Below, piece after piece: positions 16,605 to 25,477 of a DNA stretch of 64,000 nucleotides (position 1 is its first letter; each line of letters begins with the position of its first letter). This DNA comes from Flintibacter sp. KGMB00164 (lineage in GTDB: Bacteria; Bacillota; Clostridia; Oscillospirales; Oscillospiraceae). A program made the translations under genes and the position numbers. The notes under the pieces were generated by a model. That model was not told the origin of the DNA, did no database searches, and saw only the letters and a list, made by a program, of their open reading frames with translations. Location: positions 930,001 through 994,000 of the forward strand of contig NZ_CP044227.1 in assembly GCF_008727735.1 (NCBI RefSeq), in the 5' to 3' direction.

Positions 16605-17660
16605 ATGTCCACCTTTTTCAGCGGTGCACTGAAAAATCTTGCGCCTTACACCCCTGGTGAGCAGCCCCAAGATCAGCAGTATGTGAAGCTCAACACCAAC
16701 GAATCCCCCTATCCCCCCTCGGCTGGGGTAATCACTGTCCTCAATGCCAAAGAGGCCTCCGACCTGCGCCTGTATTCCGATCCCGAGTGCAAGGAGCTGA
16801 AAAAGGCCCTGGCGGACTATTACAAGGTGGAGCCGGAGAACATCTATGTGGGCAACGGCTCCGACGAGGCACTGAACTTTGCCTTCCTCTCCTATGCCAC
16901 CGACGGCCGAGGGGTGGCCTTCGCTGACATCACCTACGGGTTCTATCCCGTGTTTGCTGACCTCTACCACATTCCCGTGCAGATTGTTCCCTTGAAATCC
17001 GACTTTTCCATCGCCCCTGAGGACTATTACGGTCTCAATAAGACCATCGTCATTGCCAACCCCAATGCCCCTACCGGTATGGCCCTGAGCCGAGACGCCA
17101 TCGAGGGCATTGTCAAGGCCAACCCGGACAGCGTGGTGGTGGTGGATGAGGCCTATGTGGACTTCGGTGCAGAGAGCTGTGTGGAGCTGACTAAGACCTA
17201 CCCCAACCTGCTGGTGGTGCAGACTTACTCCAAGTCCCGCTCCATGGCAGGCGCCCGGCTGGGCTACGCCATCGGTAATGCGGAGCTCATCCGGGACCTG
17301 GAGACGGTGAAGTTTTCCACCAACCCCTATAATGTGAATCGGCTGACTCTGCGGGCGGGCGTACAGGCCATCGCCGAGCAGGATTACTACACGGAAAACT
17401 GTAAGAAAATCATGGCCACCCGGGCCTATACCAAGGAAAAGCTGGAGAAGCTGGGCTTTACCGTGCTGGACTCCCGCTCCAACTTCCTGTTTGCCATGAA
17501 GCCGGGTACTGACGGCGGAGCGATCTACCGCGGTCTCAAGGAGCGGGGCGTTCTGGTGCGTCACTTTGACAAGGACCCCATCCGGGATTATAATCGCATT
17601 ACCATCGGTACCCAGGAGCAGATGGATATTTTCCTGACGAAGCTGGAGGAGCTGCTATGA
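16605..17660 (+). CDS. hisC: Histidinol-phosphate aminotransferase
   Basis: A 351-residue PLP-dependent class I/II aminotransferase. It converts imidazole acetol phosphate and glutamate to histidinol phosphate. The N-terminal KLNTNESPYPPS motif is typical of HisC. The PLP lysine lies in YSKSRSMAGARLGYA, near residue 210. It is the first gene of the operon, preceded by AAGGAGG, and overlaps hisB by 4 bases. The first position for hisC is unusual, since hisZ-hisG usually lead in Firmicutes. Confidence 0.95.
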   Translation: MSTFFSGALKNLAPYTPGEQPQDQQYVKLNTNESPYPPSAGVITVLNAKEASDLRLYSDPECKELKKALADYYKVEPENIYVGNGSDEALNFAFLSYATDGRGVAFADITYGFYPVFADLYHIPVQIVPLKSDFSIAPEDYYGLNKTIVIANPNAPTGMALSRDAIEGIVKANPDSVVVVDEAYVDFGAESCVELTKTYPNLLVVQTYSKSRSMAGARLGYAIGNAELIRDLETVKFSTNPYNVNRLTLRAGVQAIAEQDYYTENCKKIMATRAYTKEKLEKLGFTVLDSRSNFLFAMKPGTDGGAIYRGLKERGVLVRHFDKDPIRDYNRITIGTQEQMDIFLTKLEELL

Positions 17661-18244
17661 GAACCGCTTCTGTTGCCCGCAAAACAAACGAGACCGACAT
17701 TCGCCTGTCCCTCAACCTGGACGGCACGGGAAAGAGCACCGTGGAGAGCGGTGTGGGTTTTCTGGACCACATGCTCACCCTGCTGGCCCGCCACGGCGGA
17801 CTGGACCTGGATGTCACTTGCCACGGGGATACCCAGGTGGATGACCACCACAGCGTGGAGGACATCGGTATTGCCATGGGAGACGCTTTTGCCCAGGCAC
17901 TAGGAGATAAGCGGGGGATCAACCGCTACGCCTCCCTCCACCTGCCCATGGATGAGGCTTTGATTTTGTGTGCTGTTGATATCTCTGGCCGGGGAGGCTA
18001 CTACGACGGTCTGGAGATCCCTACCGAGAAGATCGGCACGTTTGATACCCAGTTGGTGTATGAGTTTATGGAAGGGTTTGCAAAGCACGCCGGCCTCACC
18101 CTCCACCTGCGCCAGGTCTGCGGCCGCAACTCCCACCATATCGTAGAGGGGGCCTTCAAGGCTCTGGGCCGGGCACTGCGCCAGGCGGTGGCCATCGACC
18201 CCCGGTTTGAAACGGAAATTCCATCCACCAAAGGGATGCTGTAA
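17657..18244 (+). CDS. hisB: Imidazoleglycerol-phosphate dehydratase
   Basis: A 195-residue monofunctional HisB. The two metal-binding repeats are visible: FLDHML...H-G and DDHHSVED, then GRNSHHIVEG and KALGRALR near the C-terminus. No phosphatase domain is fused, so the pathway needs a separate histidinol phosphatase, and one is present at 24161. It starts by ATGA overlap with hisC. Confidence 0.96.
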   Translation: MRTASVARKTNETDIRLSLNLDGTGKSTVESGVGFLDHMLTLLARHGGLDLDVTCHGDTQVDDHHSVEDIGIAMGDAFAQALGDKRGINRYASLHLPMDEALILCAVDISGRGGYYDGLEIPTEKIGTFDTQLVYEFMEGFAKHAGLTLHLRQVCGRNSHHIVEGAFKALGRALRQAVAIDPRFETEIPSTKGML

Positions 18245-18258
18245 GCGAGGAAGGATCA

Positions 18259-19338
18259 ATGCTGGAAGAACAACTCAACGGGCTGTACGAACAGTACGGC
18301 TATCGCAAATTTCGTATGTCCAAGTTTGAGGACTATGACCTGTACGCACAGAACAAGGACTTTTTGAAAAGCGGACATATCATTACCTTTACCGATGTGG
18401 ACGGCGAGTTAAAGGCGCTTAAGCCCGATATTACCCTGTCCATTATGAAAAACAACAATGGCAGCAGCGAGAAGGTCTACTACAATGAGAACGTCTACCG
18501 AGACATGGGGGGCACCTTTAAGGAGATCCTCCAGGTGGGAGTGGAGTCGGTAGGCCAGCTGGACCCCTACGCCGAGGCGGAGGTCATTGCCCTGGCTGCC
18601 AAATCCCTGGAGCTGCTTTCCGAGGACTGTGTACTGGATCTGTCTGATGTGAGTTTTGTCTCGTGCCTGTTGGACGATATGGCCCTCTCAGGTCAGGTAC
18701 GGGAGCAGGTGCTGGAGTTTATCGCCCAGAAGAATGCCCCCGGTGTCCAGGCTCTGGCCGACCGGGGGCTGATTACCATAGAGAATGCCCAGACCATCGC
18801 CCAGCTTATGTCCATCTACGCCCCTCTGCGGCAGGGAATTGACCAGGCCGGACAGTTGGCCCGGAATGATGCCTCCTGGGACGCCCTGCGGCAGCTGTCT
18901 CTGGTGGCCTCCATCCTGGAGGGCTTTGGCCTGGGTGAGCGGGTCCACCTGGACTTCTCCCTGGTGAACAGCATGGACTACTATAACGGGGTCATCTTCC
19001 AGGGTTTCCTTCAAAACATCCCCTTCCCGGTACTCTCCGGCGGGCGGTATGACAACCTGCCCCGGAAGATGGGCAAGCAGGTGGGAGCCATCGGCTTTGC
19101 CCTGTACATGGGGCGTCTGGAGCCCTACTTCGGCCGGGAGAAACAGTATGATGCCGATCTGATGCTTACCTACGGCCCCGACGCCGACCTGGCTGATCTG
19201 GCTGCCTTTGTGGAGAAGCTGCGTTCCCGGGGGCTGGGAGTGCGCTGCCAGCGGCAGGGCGACCCGGTTGGAGGGGTACGCTGCCGGAAGACGGAACGCT
19301 ATGTCCGGGGTATGAAGCCCGAGGAGGTGCTGGTATGA
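18259..19338 (+). CDS. hisZ: ATP phosphoribosyltransferase regulatory subunit HisZ
   Basis: A 359-residue class II aminoacyl-tRNA-synthetase-like protein without an anticodon domain. It resembles HisS (KPDITLSIMKN..., YYNGVIFQGF, SGGRYDNL) but sits beside a short HisG, which needs HisZ for activity. The complex catalyses the first, feedback-regulated step of the pathway. The gene starts 14 bases after hisB and overlaps hisG by 4 bases. It is slightly shorter than common HisZ proteins. Confidence 0.92.
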   Translation: MLEEQLNGLYEQYGYRKFRMSKFEDYDLYAQNKDFLKSGHIITFTDVDGELKALKPDITLSIMKNNNGSSEKVYYNENVYRDMGGTFKEILQVGVESVGQLDPYAEAEVIALAAKSLELLSEDCVLDLSDVSFVSCLLDDMALSGQVREQVLEFIAQKNAPGVQALADRGLITIENAQTIAQLMSIYAPLRQGIDQAGQLARNDASWDALRQLSLVASILEGFGLGERVHLDFSLVNSMDYYNGVIFQGFLQNIPFPVLSGGRYDNLPRKMGKQVGAIGFALYMGRLEPYFGREKQYDADLMLTYGPDADLADLAAFVEKLRSRGLGVRCQRQGDPVGGVRCRKTERYVRGMKPEEVLV

Positions 19339-19952
19339 TCAACGTAGCCCTGCCCAAGGGACGGCTGGGAGAGAGCGCCTACGAGCGCATGGCCGCCGCC
19401 GGGTATGACTGTCCCTCCATTTTAGAGAAGAATCGGAAGCTCACCTTTGAAAATCCGGAAAAAGGGGTGCGCTATTTTTGGGTCAAGCCCTCCGACGTCA
19501 GCATCTATGTGGAGCGCGGCGCCGCCGATGTGGGCATCGCGGGCAAGGACATTTTACTGGAGTACCGCCCCGATGTATATGAACTATTGGATCTGAAGAT
19601 GGGCAAGTGCCGCATGTGCGTGGCCGGTCCCAAGGACTTTTATGACGATCCAAACCGGCAGCTTCGGGTGGCCACCAAGTTCCCCCACATCGCTACGGAG
19701 TATTACGATTCCCGCTCCCGGGACATCGATATCATCAAATTGAACGGTTCCATTGAGCTGGCCCCGATCCTGGGCCTGTCCGATGTGATCGTGGATATTG
19801 TGGAGACGGGCAAAACTTTGTTGGAAAACCACCTGGCTCCCCTGGAGACTATCGTGGACATCAGCGCCCGGTTTATCTGCAATAAGGTGAGCTATAAGTT
19901 TAAGCACGAGGAAATCATCCGGCTGCGGGACGCGCTGGAACGGGATCTGTGA
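19335..19952 (+). CDS. hisG: ATP phosphoribosyltransferase catalytic subunit (short form)
   Basis: A 205-residue HisGS that joins ATP and PRPP in the first step of histidine synthesis. It starts INVALPKGRLGESAYE and carries GAADVGIAGKDIL and the PRPP-binding tract DVIVDIVETGKTLLENHL. The absence of the C-terminal ACT-like regulatory domain defines the short form, in agreement with the adjacent hisZ. Confidence 0.96.
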   Translation: MINVALPKGRLGESAYERMAAAGYDCPSILEKNRKLTFENPEKGVRYFWVKPSDVSIYVERGAADVGIAGKDILLEYRPDVYELLDLKMGKCRMCVAGPKDFYDDPNRQLRVATKFPHIATEYYDSRSRDIDIIKLNGSIELAPILGLSDVIVDIVETGKTLLENHLAPLETIVDISARFICNKVSYKFKHEEIIRLRDALERDL

Positions 19953-19960
19953 GGCGGCTT

Positions 19961-21250
19961 ATGATCAAGATTTATGATATGAATGAAGTGCGGGACCAGG
20001 ACATCTTCCTGCGCCACGACGCGGTAAAGGACGTGTCCCAGCCGGTGGCGGAGATTATCCGCCGGGTGCGGGCTGAGGGGGATGCCGCCCTCTACCACTA
20101 CGCCCGGGAGTTTGACAAGGTGGAGCTGTCTGCCCTGGCTGTGACGGAGCAGGAGCTGGACGAGGCCCTGGCCGCCGAGGAGCCGGAGTTTCTGGCCGTG
20201 CTGGAGCAGGCGGCGAAGAACATCCGGGCCTACCACGCCAAGCAGAAGCGGCAGAGCTTTGTGATGGAAGAAAAAGAGGGGGTCATTCTGGGGCAGAAGA
20301 TCATGCCCCTGGCCCGGGTGGGCATCTATGTCCCCGGCGGCACCGCCGCCTACCCCTCCACCGTGCTGATGAACGCTATCCCTGCCCACATTGCCGGGGT
20401 GGGGGAGATCGTTATGGTCACCCCGCCGGGGAAGGACGGAAAGGTGAACCCCGCCATTCTGGCCGCCGCTAAAATTGCAGGCGTCACCCAGATTTACAAG
20501 GTGGGCGGAGCCCAGGCCATCGCCGCTCTGGCCTATGGAACGGAGTCTATCCCTCAGGTGGACAAGATTGTCGGTCCCGGCAACGCCTATGTGGCCGAGG
20601 CCAAAAAGCAGGTCTTTGGACAGGTGAACATCGACATGATCGCCGGACCCTCTGAGGTGCTGGTCATTGCCGACGGAAAGTCTAACCCCGCCTTTGTGGC
20701 CGCCGACCTCTTGAGCCAGGCGGAGCACGACAAGATGGCCTCCGCCGTGCTGGTCACTGAGAGCCGCCAGCTGGCCCAGGCGGTGGCCCAGGAGCTGGAG
20801 CGCCAGATCCCCCTGCTGGAGCGGGAGGAGATTGCCAGGGCCTCCATCGATAATAACGGCAAAATCATCGTGGCTCCCGACCTGGAGCAGGCCATCGACG
20901 TGGCCAACCGCATCGCTCCGGAGCACCTGGAGCTGTGCGTGGATAGTCCCTTTGACTATTTGAGCCAGATCAAAAACGCCGGCTCCATCTTCCTGGGCCG
21001 GTGGAACCCGGAGCCCATGGGGGACTACTTTGCCGGACCCAACCACACTCTGCCCACCTCGGGTACTGCCCGGTTTTATAGCCCCCTGTCGGTGGACGAT
21101 TTTATCAAAAAGTCCCAGTTCAGCTATTACACCCGTCCGGCTCTGGAGAAAGAGTACCGTCAGGTGAGCCTGTTTGCCAAGAAGGAGGGCCTTACCGCCC
21201 ACGCTCGTGCGGTGGATATCCGCTTTGACGAGAAGGAGGCGGGAACATGA
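19961..21250 (+). CDS. hisD: Histidinol dehydrogenase
   Basis: A 429-residue zinc enzyme performing the last two oxidations to histidine with NAD. GRVGIYVPGGTAAYPS-like residues (RVGIYVPGG), VGPGNAYVAEAKK, DMIAGPSEV, LLSQAEHD and the C-terminal SPLSVDDFIKKSQF and AEKEGL-like tract are present. I prefer ATG 19961, with GAGGCGG upstream, over GTG 19949, which overlaps the hisG stop and would add four residues. The 3' end overlaps hisH by 4 bases. Confidence 0.96.
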   Translation: MIKIYDMNEVRDQDIFLRHDAVKDVSQPVAEIIRRVRAEGDAALYHYAREFDKVELSALAVTEQELDEALAAEEPEFLAVLEQAAKNIRAYHAKQKRQSFVMEEKEGVILGQKIMPLARVGIYVPGGTAAYPSTVLMNAIPAHIAGVGEIVMVTPPGKDGKVNPAILAAAKIAGVTQIYKVGGAQAIAALAYGTESIPQVDKIVGPGNAYVAEAKKQVFGQVNIDMIAGPSEVLVIADGKSNPAFVAADLLSQAEHDKMASAVLVTESRQLAQAVAQELERQIPLLEREEIARASIDNNGKIIVAPDLEQAIDVANRIAPEHLELCVDSPFDYLSQIKNAGSIFLGRWNPEPMGDYFAGPNHTLPTSGTARFYSPLSVDDFIKKSQFSYYTRPALEKEYRQVSLFAKKEGLTAHARAVDIRFDEKEAGT

Positions 21251-21867
21251 TCGCCATCATCGACTACGGGGTGGGCAATCTGTTCTCCCTGAAAAGTTCC
21301 CTCGCCGCCATCGGGGCGGAAGCGGTGGTCACCCGGGACCAGCAAGTGCTGGACCAGGCGGATCACATCATTCTCCCCGGCGTGGGTGCCTTCGGTGACG
21401 CGGCGGACAAGCTGCGGGAGACGGGGATGTTCCAGGTGGTGCTGGATCAGGCCGCCTCTGGAAAGCCCCTGCTGGGCATCTGCCTGGGCATGCAGCTGCT
21501 GCTGGAGCGCTCCTTTGAGTATGGGGAACACCAGGGATTAGGGCTGATCCCCGGCGAGGTGCGCCCCATCCGTCCGGTGATCCCCGCGGAGCTGGATGTG
21601 CCTCACATGGGCTGGAACGGCCTGCACTTCCCCAAAGACCGGGCGCGGAGCCCCATCTTTGCCGACCTCAATGAGGGGGACCACGTGTACTTTGTCCACT
21701 CCTTCGCCGGCTTTGACTGCGGGGACTGCTGCACCGCCACGGCGGAGTACGGCCCGGAGCTCACTGCCGCCGTCCAGAAGGACAACGTGTTCGGAACTCA
21801 GTTCCACCCGGAGAAGAGCGGAGACGTGGGACTGAAAATCTTGAAGGCATTTTGCCAATGGAGGTAA
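21247..21867 (+). CDS. hisH: Imidazole glycerol phosphate synthase, glutaminase subunit
   Basis: A 206-residue class I glutamine amidotransferase. The catalytic triad is intact: Cys in LGICLGMQLL (about residue 79) and His and Glu in QFHPEKS (about 187-189). It supplies ammonia to HisF. The gene starts IAIIDYGVGNLFSLKSSL, typical of HisH, by ATGA overlap with hisD. Confidence 0.97.
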   Translation: MIAIIDYGVGNLFSLKSSLAAIGAEAVVTRDQQVLDQADHIILPGVGAFGDAADKLRETGMFQVVLDQAASGKPLLGICLGMQLLLERSFEYGEHQGLGLIPGEVRPIRPVIPAELDVPHMGWNGLHFPKDRARSPIFADLNEGDHVYFVHSFAGFDCGDCCTATAEYGPELTAAVQKDNVFGTQFHPEKSGDVGLKILKAFCQWR

Positions 21868-21871
21868 GAGC

Positions 21872-22588
21872 ATGATTTTACTGCCTGCCATTGACCTGTA
21901 TGAGAAAAAAGTAGTCCGCCTCACCCGGGGGGACTATGCTCAGATGACCGTTTACAACGACAACCCGGTAGCCCAGGCGAAACTTTTTCAGGATGCCGGA
22001 GCGCAGTGGCTCCACACGGTAGACCTGGAGGGAGCCAAGGACGGCTCCACTCCCAACTACTCGGTCATTGAGGCTATCTGCAAGGATACAAACTTGAAGG
22101 TGGAGATCGGCGGCGGCATCCGCAGCCTGGATACCATCCAGAAGTATCTGGATGCCGGAGTGGAGCGGGTGATCCTGGGCACCAAGGCGGTGACAGATCC
22201 CGCCTTCCTGGAGGAGAGTTTAGACAAATTCGGCAGCCACATCGCCGTGGGCGTGGACATCAAGGACGGGAAAATCGCCATCAAGGGCTGGCTGGAGACC
22301 GCTCAAGACAGCGTAGAGGACTTCTTCACCAAACTGTGCAAGCTGGGTGTGAGCACCGTCATCTGCACCGATGTGTCCAAGGACGGTATGCTGGCAGGGA
22401 CCAATGTAGATCTCTACCGTCAGCTGTCCCAGAAGTTCTCACTGGACCTCATTGCCTCTGGTGGGGTGTCCAGCCAGGAGGATTTGACGCGCCTTAAGGC
22501 GTTGGGGCTCTACGGGGCCATTCTGGGCAAGGCCCTGTACACCGGGGCGCTGGATCTGAAAACCGCCTTGAAGGAAATGGAGGGATAA
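21872..22588 (+). CDS. hisA: ProFAR isomerase HisA
   Basis: A 238-residue TIM barrel (phosphoribosylformimino-AICAR-P isomerase). The catalytic aspartates lie in LLPAIDLYEKKVVRL (about residue 8) and VICTDVSKDGML (about 170). EIGGGIRS and IASGGVSS are the phosphate-binding loops. Four bases separate it from hisH. Confidence 0.96.
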   Translation: MILLPAIDLYEKKVVRLTRGDYAQMTVYNDNPVAQAKLFQDAGAQWLHTVDLEGAKDGSTPNYSVIEAICKDTNLKVEIGGGIRSLDTIQKYLDAGVERVILGTKAVTDPAFLEESLDKFGSHIAVGVDIKDGKIAIKGWLETAQDSVEDFFTKLCKLGVSTVICTDVSKDGMLAGTNVDLYRQLSQKFSLDLIASGGVSSQEDLTRLKALGLYGAILGKALYTGALDLKTALKEMEG

Positions 22589-22590
22589 GA

Positions 22591-23349
22591 GTGGTAACCA
22601 AACGCATCATTCCCTGCCTGGATATTAAAGACGGCCGGGTGGTGAAGGGGGTCAACTTCCTGAACCTCCAGGACGTATCCAACCCGGTCAAGCTGGCCGA
22701 CTACTACTCCCGCTCCGGCGCGGACGAGCTGGTCTTTTACGATATTACCGCCTCCTTTGAGGGCCGGAAGCTCTTTACCGACATCCTCACTGCTGTGGCA
22801 TCCACCATTTTTATCCCCCTCACTGTGGGAGGCGGCATCAACGGCGTGGAGGACTTTGAACGGGTCCTGGCCTGCGGGGCGGATAAGGTGTCGGTGAACT
22901 CCGGGGCCATCAAGCGGCCTGAACTCATCGGCGAGGCCGCCAAGCGCTACGGCGACCAGTGCGTGGTGCTCTCGGTAGATGCCAAGCGGGTGGACGGCAA
23001 GTACCACGTGTTCCTCAACGGCGGCCGGGTAGACACCGGCATGGATGCCCTGGAGTGGATCAAAGAGGGCGTGGACCGGGGCGCTGGCGAGGTGGTGGTC
23101 AACTCCATCGACACTGACGGCGTGAAGAAGGGCTTTGACATTGAGATGCTCCGGGATGTGAGCGCCATCGTCAAGGTGCCGGTCATTGCCTCCGGAGGCG
23201 CGGGGGGAGTTCAGGACTTTGTGGACCTGTTCCGGGAGCTTCCCCAGTTGTCCGCCGGTCTGGCGGCCAGTATTTTCCACTTCGGTGAGGTGGCCATCCC
23301 CGACCTGAAGGCGGAGCTGAGACGAAACGGAGTGTGTGTGCGGCTATGA
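22591..23349 (+). CDS. hisF: Imidazole glycerol phosphate synthase, cyclase subunit
   Basis: A 252-residue TIM barrel that partners HisH to make imidazole glycerol phosphate and [24 protein letters not shown] has the first catalytic Asp and [15 protein letters not shown] the second; VGGGIN and IASGGAGG are the phosphate loops. It starts with GTG after GGAGGG and overlaps hisI by 4 bases. Confidence 0.97.
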   Translation: MVTKRIIPCLDIKDGRVVKGVNFLNLQDVSNPVKLADYYSRSGADELVFYDITASFEGRKLFTDILTAVASTIFIPLTVGGGINGVEDFERVLACGADKVSVNSGAIKRPELIGEAAKRYGDQCVVLSVDAKRVDGKYHVFLNGGRVDTGMDALEWIKEGVDRGAGEVVVNSIDTDGVKKGFDIEMLRDVSAIVKVPVIASGGAGGVQDFVDLFRELPQLSAGLAASIFHFGEVAIPDLKAELRRNGVCVRL

Positions 23350-23684
23350 TCGATCTGGATACCTTGAAATTTGACGACCGGGGGCTCATCCCCGCCATCG
23401 TACAGGATGCCAAGACGGGCAAGGTGCTCACTCTGGCCTATATGAACCGGGAGTCCCTGGAGATTTCCCTGAAGCGGAAGCTTACCTGCTTCTGGTCCCG
23501 CTCCCGCCAGGAGTTGTGGCTCAAGGGGGAGACCAGCGGCAACTACCAGCACATTGTGGAGCTGAGGGCCGACTGCGACAAAGACGCCCTGTTGGTGCGG
23601 GTCAACAAAGAGGGACCTGCCTGCCACTTGGGCACCGACTCCTGCTTTGACGGCAACCTAATTTATGAGAGCGAGGAAGACTGA
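23346..23684 (+). CDS. hisI: Phosphoribosyl-AMP cyclohydrolase
   Basis: A 112-residue stand-alone cyclohydrolase. [14 protein letters not shown] and [19 protein letters not shown] match the family, and the metal site D-x-D-x-D equivalent lies in [14 protein letters not shown] with the cysteines in [11 protein letters not shown]. It starts at the ATGA overlap with hisF; a GTG 12 bases upstream in frame is less likely. Confidence 0.95.
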   Translation: MIDLDTLKFDDRGLIPAIVQDAKTGKVLTLAYMNRESLEISLKRKLTCFWSRSRQELWLKGETSGNYQHIVELRADCDKDALLVRVNKEGPACHLGTDSCFDGNLIYESEED

Positions 23685-23685
23685 C

Positions 23686-24021
23686 ATGAGTGAATTTTCT
23701 TACGAGGGGCTCTACGCCTTGCTGGAGGGACGCAACAAAGAGCGCCCCGAGGGTTCTTATACCACCTACCTGTTTGAAAAAGGCCTGGATAAGATTCTGA
23801 AAAAGGTGGGCGAGGAGTGTACCGAGGTGATTATCGCCGCCAAGGACCAGGACCACAAGGAGACGGTCTATGAGATCGCCGACCTGGCCTACCACGTGAT
23901 GGTGCTGATGGTGGCCTCCGGGATCACCCTGGACGAGATCAAGGCGGAGCTGGCTTCCCGTCACGTCATTGACCACAAGGTGAAGCAGGAAAAAATGGCC
24001 TCCGACTCCTCCTTTTCTTGA
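23686..24021 (+). CDS. hisE: Phosphoribosyl-ATP pyrophosphatase
   Basis: A 111-residue all-alpha MazG-like pyrophosphatase. [22 protein letters not shown] and the E-x-x-D metal site in [14 protein letters not shown] are typical. It is the last of the ten his genes; hisI and hisE are separate genes here rather than fused. Its stop codon lies inside an inverted repeat (24008-24033). Confidence 0.95.
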   Translation: MSEFSYEGLYALLEGRNKERPEGSYTTYLFEKGLDKILKKVGEECTEVIIAAKDQDHKETVYEIADLAYHVMVLMVASGITLDEIKAELASRHVIDHKVKQEKMASDSSFS

Positions 24022-24105
24022 AAGAAAAGGAGGCAAAAGAACTTTGTGCGAAACTTCGTTTCGCTTCTGCCCTTGCCTGAGAGAGAGTACAAGTCCCTAA
24101 GGCAG
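24008..24105. repeat. Compound inverted-repeat element downstream of hisE
   Basis: Three hairpins follow one another: CCTCCTTTTCTT / AAGAAAAGGAGG (24008-24033), GCGAAAC-TTC-GTTTCGC (24048-24064) and CTGCC-C-TT / AAGGCAG (about 24066-24105). There is no terminator T-run. The arrangement looks like a REP- or MITE-like interspersed element, but only one copy is in the window. Confidence 0.4.
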
Positions 24106-24160
24106 GAGCCCATCACAAACCTGCATGATTTGAGAACGTGCCACGGAAGGAGAATTCACC

Positions 24161-24994
24161 ATGCTGCTTGGCGATTTTCACACCCACTCCACTTTGGATG
24201 ACGGAAAGAGCACCCTGGAGGAGATGGCGGCGGCGGCCTATGATTTGGGGGTGACCCACTTCGGCTTTTCCGGCCATAGCTTTGAGGAGTACGGCCAGGA
24301 TTTCTGCCTGCCCAAAAAGAATGTGCCCATCTACCTGGAGACTGCCCGAAAACTCCAGGAGGCATACCGGGGCCGGATGGAAGTCTTTGTGGGCATGGAG
24401 CTGGACTACTTTGGGGAAAATCCCGGTGGATTGGACTATGTGATTGGCTCGGTCCACTGTGTGAAGCAGGGGGATGCGGCCTGCTATGTGGACGAGAGTG
24501 CCCAAGCCAGCCAGCGGGCGGTAGATGAGTACTTCGGCGGCGACTGGTACCGCTATACGGATGCCTACTACGACCTGGTGGCCGATCTGCCCCAAAAGAC
24601 CGGGTGTCAGTGGATCGGCCACTTTGACCTGGTTACCAAGTTCAATGAACAGGCCCATACCATCGATGAGGACAGTCCCCGGTATCTGCGCCGGGCATTG
24701 GAAGCGATGGAGTACCTGGTCAAACAGGGTGTGGCCTTTGAGATCAACACCGGGGCTGTGGCCCGGGGCTACCGTACCACGCCCTATCCCGGCAATGCCC
24801 TGCTGCGCCAGCTGAAGGAATTTGGCGGAGAAATCATTGTAAACTCTGATTGTCACTACGCTCCCCAGCTGTGCTTCGGCTTTGACCAGGCGGTGGAGCT
24901 GGCCCAGGCAGTGGGCTTTACCCACACCAACCTGTGGACACGAGACGGCCTGCGGCCGGTGAGCTGGGACGAATTTGGGAAGGGGAGAGAGTAA
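24161..24994 (+). CDS. hisK: PHP-type histidinol phosphatase
   Basis: A 277-residue PHP-domain hydrolase. The metal motifs are GDFHTHSTLDDG (H7, H9), GFSGHSF, the GMELDYF block, GSVHCVK, GHFDLVTKF and NSDCHYAPQ. It dephosphorylates histidinol phosphate, the one step otherwise missing since HisB here is monofunctional. Its place 140 bases after hisE, in the same direction, supports this role. GGAAGGAGA precedes the ATG. Confidence 0.9.
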   Translation: MLLGDFHTHSTLDDGKSTLEEMAAAAYDLGVTHFGFSGHSFEEYGQDFCLPKKNVPIYLETARKLQEAYRGRMEVFVGMELDYFGENPGGLDYVIGSVHCVKQGDAACYVDESAQASQRAVDEYFGGDWYRYTDAYYDLVADLPQKTGCQWIGHFDLVTKFNEQAHTIDEDSPRYLRRALEAMEYLVKQGVAFEINTGAVARGYRTTPYPGNALLRQLKEFGGEIIVNSDCHYAPQLCFGFDQAVELAQAVGFTHTNLWTRDGLRPVSWDEFGKGRE

Positions 24995-24995
24995 G

Positions 24996-25427
24996 ATGCG
25001 GCTGCAAGGAGCTATTTTTCAGCTGCCCGACGCTCTGCTGGATGCGGCAGGAGTGCCCCGCAGTGGGGTAAAGGAGTTCCTGTCTGTCATGAAGATGGAG
25101 GGGGTCTGGATGTATGGCGTGACCGACCAGTCTTTGGAGGAGTGCCGCCGCGCCCTGGAGGGGGCAGGACTTGTTTCCTATTTCCGGGGCCTTATGCAGG
25201 CCCAGGAGCATGGAACTGGGCTGGATGACCCTCAGGTGTACTACAAGGTGGTCAAACGTCTGCGCACAGCTCCCCGGGCTACGGCGGTTTTTACCACTGA
25301 CCCGGCTGTTCTCCATGCAGCAAAGGAGGAGCACCTGTATCTGGTGTATGTAGGCCGACTTGGTGAAGACGAGGGAGCGGCCCATCAGGTGATTTCCGAC
25401 TATACAGACATGACGCAAAGCACATAA
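24996..25427 (+). CDS. Degenerate HAD-superfamily protein, probably catalytically inactive
   Basis: A 143-residue protein with the layout of beta-phosphoglucomutase-like HAD hydrolases but lacking the catalytic aspartates. Motif I, usually F-D-L-D-G, reads FQLPDALLD (about 8-16). The region of motif II has YGVTDQS, and motif IV, usually GD(S)-x-x-D, reads FTTDPAVLHAAKEE. The cap domain is absent. The gene follows the phosphatase by 1 base and shares its transcript. It may be a regulator, a scaffold or a decaying enzyme. The HAD assignment itself is by pattern only. Confidence 0.6.
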   Translation: MRLQGAIFQLPDALLDAAGVPRSGVKEFLSVMKMEGVWMYGVTDQSLEECRRALEGAGLVSYFRGLMQAQEHGTGLDDPQVYYKVVKRLRTAPRATAVFTTDPAVLHAAKEEHLYLVYVGRLGEDEGAAHQVISDYTDMTQST

Positions 25428-25464
25428 AAAATCCGTGGCTGGATGGTCCAGTCACGGATTTTTT
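25426..25464. terminator. Bidirectional terminator ending the his region
   Basis: AAAAAATCCGTGGCTGGA and TCCAGTCACGGATTTTTT pair around TGG with one wobble. It serves the plus-strand his transcript and the convergent NifX-like gene. Confidence 0.9.
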
Positions 25465-25477
25465 GCGCATGCAGCAT

